6,867 nt of DNA from Bacteroidota bacterium (GTDB lineage: Bacteria; Bacteroidota; Bacteroidia; Chitinophagales; Saprospiraceae): NCBI GenBank assembly GCA_024280135.1, contig JAJRQS010000159.1, forward strand, positions 1-6,867, given 5' to 3'. The position numbers and the translations under genes were made by a program. This document shows, in pieces, positions 5,747 through 6,867 of this stretch. The first letter of the stretch is position 1. Every line of letters starts with the position of its first letter. Below the pieces are notes generated by a model. The model saw only the letters and a list, made by a program, of their open reading frames with translations, searched no databases and was not told the origin of the DNA.

Positions 5747-6754
5747 TTATTCTGGTTTTAAAATAGCCTGCTTGATCGCCGCTTCTAGTTCCGTTGCTAA
5801 ATCGGGATTATCCGATAGAAATTGTGCCGCACTTGTTCTACCTTGTGCTATTTTTGTTCCATTATAGGCATACCAAGAACCACTTTTTTGTATCAAGTCA
5901 TATTCCACCCCTAAATCCAAAATCTCACCATTCTTAGAAATACCTTTTCCATAGATGATGTCAAATTCTGCAATTCTAAAAGGCGGAGCTAATTTATTTT
6001 TGGCTACTTTTACTTTCACATGATTACCCATTACATTCCCTTCAGCGTCTTTGAGCGCAGGCCCCTTTCGGCGGATGTCCAAGCGCATGGATGCATAAAA
6101 TTTCAAAGCATTTCCGCCAGTGGTCACTTCTGGATTGCCAAACATGACCCCAATTTTCTCACGGAGCTGGTTGATAAAAATCAAGGTTGTCCCTGTTTTG
6201 CCGACCGTACCCGTAAGCTTTCGCATCGCTTGGGACATCAATCTAGCCTGGAGTCCCATCTGCGAATCACCCATTTCACCTTCAATTTCAGCCCTCGGCA
6301 CTAGTGCCGCTACCGAATCCACCACGATGATATCAATCGCTCCAGACCGAATTAAATTCTCCGTTATTTCCAAAGCTTGCTCCCCATAGTCCGGCTGTGA
6401 AATCAATAAGCTATCGATATCTACGCCCAAATTAGTCGCATAATGTCTATCAAAAGCATGCTCTGCATCAATAAAAGCGGCTATGCCTCCTTGTTTTTGG
6501 CATTCCGCGATGGCATGAATAGCCAAGGTCGTTTTACCTGAAGATTCAGGACCATAAATTTCAATGACCCGTCCTTTTGGTAATCCGCCTATACCCAGTG
6601 CAAGATCTAAACCCAACGAACCTGTCGAAATGACATCTTCCTCTATTTTTTGTCTATCCCCCAAGCGCATGACCGTACCTTTACCATACTGCTTATCCAG
6701 CTTGTCCATGACCAATCTCAGTGACCGTTGTTTTTGTTCTAATTCCTTTGACAT
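5747..6754 (-). CDS. recA: Recombinase RecA
   Basis: A 335-residue protein. RecA forms ATP-dependent filaments on single-stranded DNA, drives strand exchange in homologous recombination, and stimulates LexA/UmuD-type self-cleavage where present. Diagnostic elements: Walker [10 protein letters not shown] (68-76), catalytic Glu98 in FIDAEHA, Walker B IIVVD (142-146), loop L1 region [18 protein letters not shown] (158-175), and loop L2 starting at [16 protein letters not shown] (194-209) with Q196 at the ATP-sensing position, then [10 protein letters not shown]. The start [12 protein letters not shown] fits the N-terminal polymerisation helix. The C-terminus ends [10 protein letters not shown] and lacks the long acidic tail of E. 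coli RecA (352 residues). The ATG has an A-rich leader (AAAAAACAACGGACT) with no well-placed Shine-Dalgarno, normal for Bacteroidota. It is the first gene of a minus-strand run with ATL and thiolase. Confidence 0.98.
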   Translation of the reverse strand: MSKELEQKQRSLRLVMDKLDKQYGKGTVMRLGDRQKIEEDVISTGSLGLDLALGIGGLPKGRVIEIYGPESSGKTTLAIHAIAECQKQGGIAAFIDAEHAFDRHYATNLGVDIDSLLISQPDYGEQALEITENLIRSGAIDIIVVDSVAALVPRAEIEGEMGDSQMGLQARLMSQAMRKLTGTVGKTGTTLIFINQLREKIGVMFGNPEVTTGGNALKFYASMRLDIRRKGPALKDAEGNVMGNHVKVKVAKNKLAPPFRIAEFDIIYGKGISKNGEILDLGVEYDLIQKSGSWYAYNGTKIAQGRTSAAQFLSDNPDLATELEAAIKQAILKPE

Positions 6755-6867
6755 AGTCCGTTGTTTTTTCCGAAAGGAGATCCTTGTTAGTGCGAAATTA
6801 CCTATTAAAAATCTCTTGACCTAATTAATATGAATATACAACCGAAAACAGTTATCTTTGTTGAGTA
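6755..6867. other. recA leader and upstream region
   Basis: These 113 bases upstream of recA should contain its promoter. The best -7 match on the minus strand is TAATTTCG (6800-6793), one base off TAnnTTTG, with no well-spaced TTG upstream. A 12-base dyad AAGGA-GA-TCCTT lies at 6774-6785; its two-base centre is too small for a hairpin, so if real it would be a protein-binding site. I cannot identify a LexA box by eye. Confidence 0.4.
6853..6860 (+). promoter_or_regulatory. Candidate rightward -7 box (TATCTTTG) at window edge
   Basis: TATCTTTG exactly matches the Bacteroidota -7 consensus TAnnTTTG on the plus strand and would serve a gene beyond the right edge, divergent from recA. No good -33 TTG lies 17-23 bases upstream (the nearest, at 6816-6818, is 34 bases away), so this is a half match only. 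Confidence 0.3.

Noticed and set aside
6725..6768. Direct repeat CCGTTGTTTTT at 6725-6735 and 6758-6768, one copy in the first recA codons and one in the leader
   Set aside because: The 33-base period is intriguing, but 11 bases of low-complexity T-rich sequence near a start codon is easily chance, and no further copy is seen.
6020..6824. Plus-strand open frames of 86-94 codons over recA and its leader
   Set aside because: They are antisense to recA; the one at 6564-6824 extends into the leader but shows no protein-like signal.

Overview
The window looks like a piece of chromosome from a member of the Bacteroidota, most likely a Saprospiria/Saprospiraceae-type marine or sludge bacterium. The clues are a large secreted protein built from SprB/PKD-like repeats, moderate-to-low GC, A-rich translation starts without Shine-Dalgarno sequences, and several close matches to the Bacteroidota -7 promoter box TAnnTTTG. 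The family-level placement is inference from protein style, not from a database match.

Layout. Positions 2-3007 (minus strand) hold the first 1002 codons of a very large secreted surface protein; its C-terminus lies beyond the left edge. Positions 3008-3395 are an AT-rich divergent intergenic region with promoter-like boxes and two short dyads. Positions 3396-4073 (plus) encode a Crp/Fnr-family regulator that appears to lack the cAMP-binding residues. Only 4 bases separate its stop from that of a convergent thiolase (4078-5256, minus). Upstream of the thiolase, on the same strand, are an alkyltransferase-like (ATL) DNA-damage-binding protein (5356-5673) and recA (5747-6754). The last 113 bases are the recA leader and may also contain a promoter firing rightward out of the window.

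How the genes relate. recA and the ATL gene are neighbours in the same orientation and both concern DNA damage: RecA in recombination and repair-filament formation, ATL in flagging O6-alkylguanine lesions. The thiolase is a housekeeping acyl-CoA enzyme with no obvious functional tie. The Crp-like regulator shares its upstream region with the surface protein, so regulation of one by the other is possible but unproven.

Most notable observation. The surface protein is not a simple string of equivalent repeats. Ten SprB-like modules fall into five distinguishable types (A-B-C-D-E), and the whole five-module set occurs twice in the same order. Short Cys-containing linkers sit at the block boundaries. 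After the second block comes a different domain of about 120 residues, and then a third A-type module begins. I see no CRISPR array, insertion sequence, tRNA, rRNA or recognisable defence system in this window.
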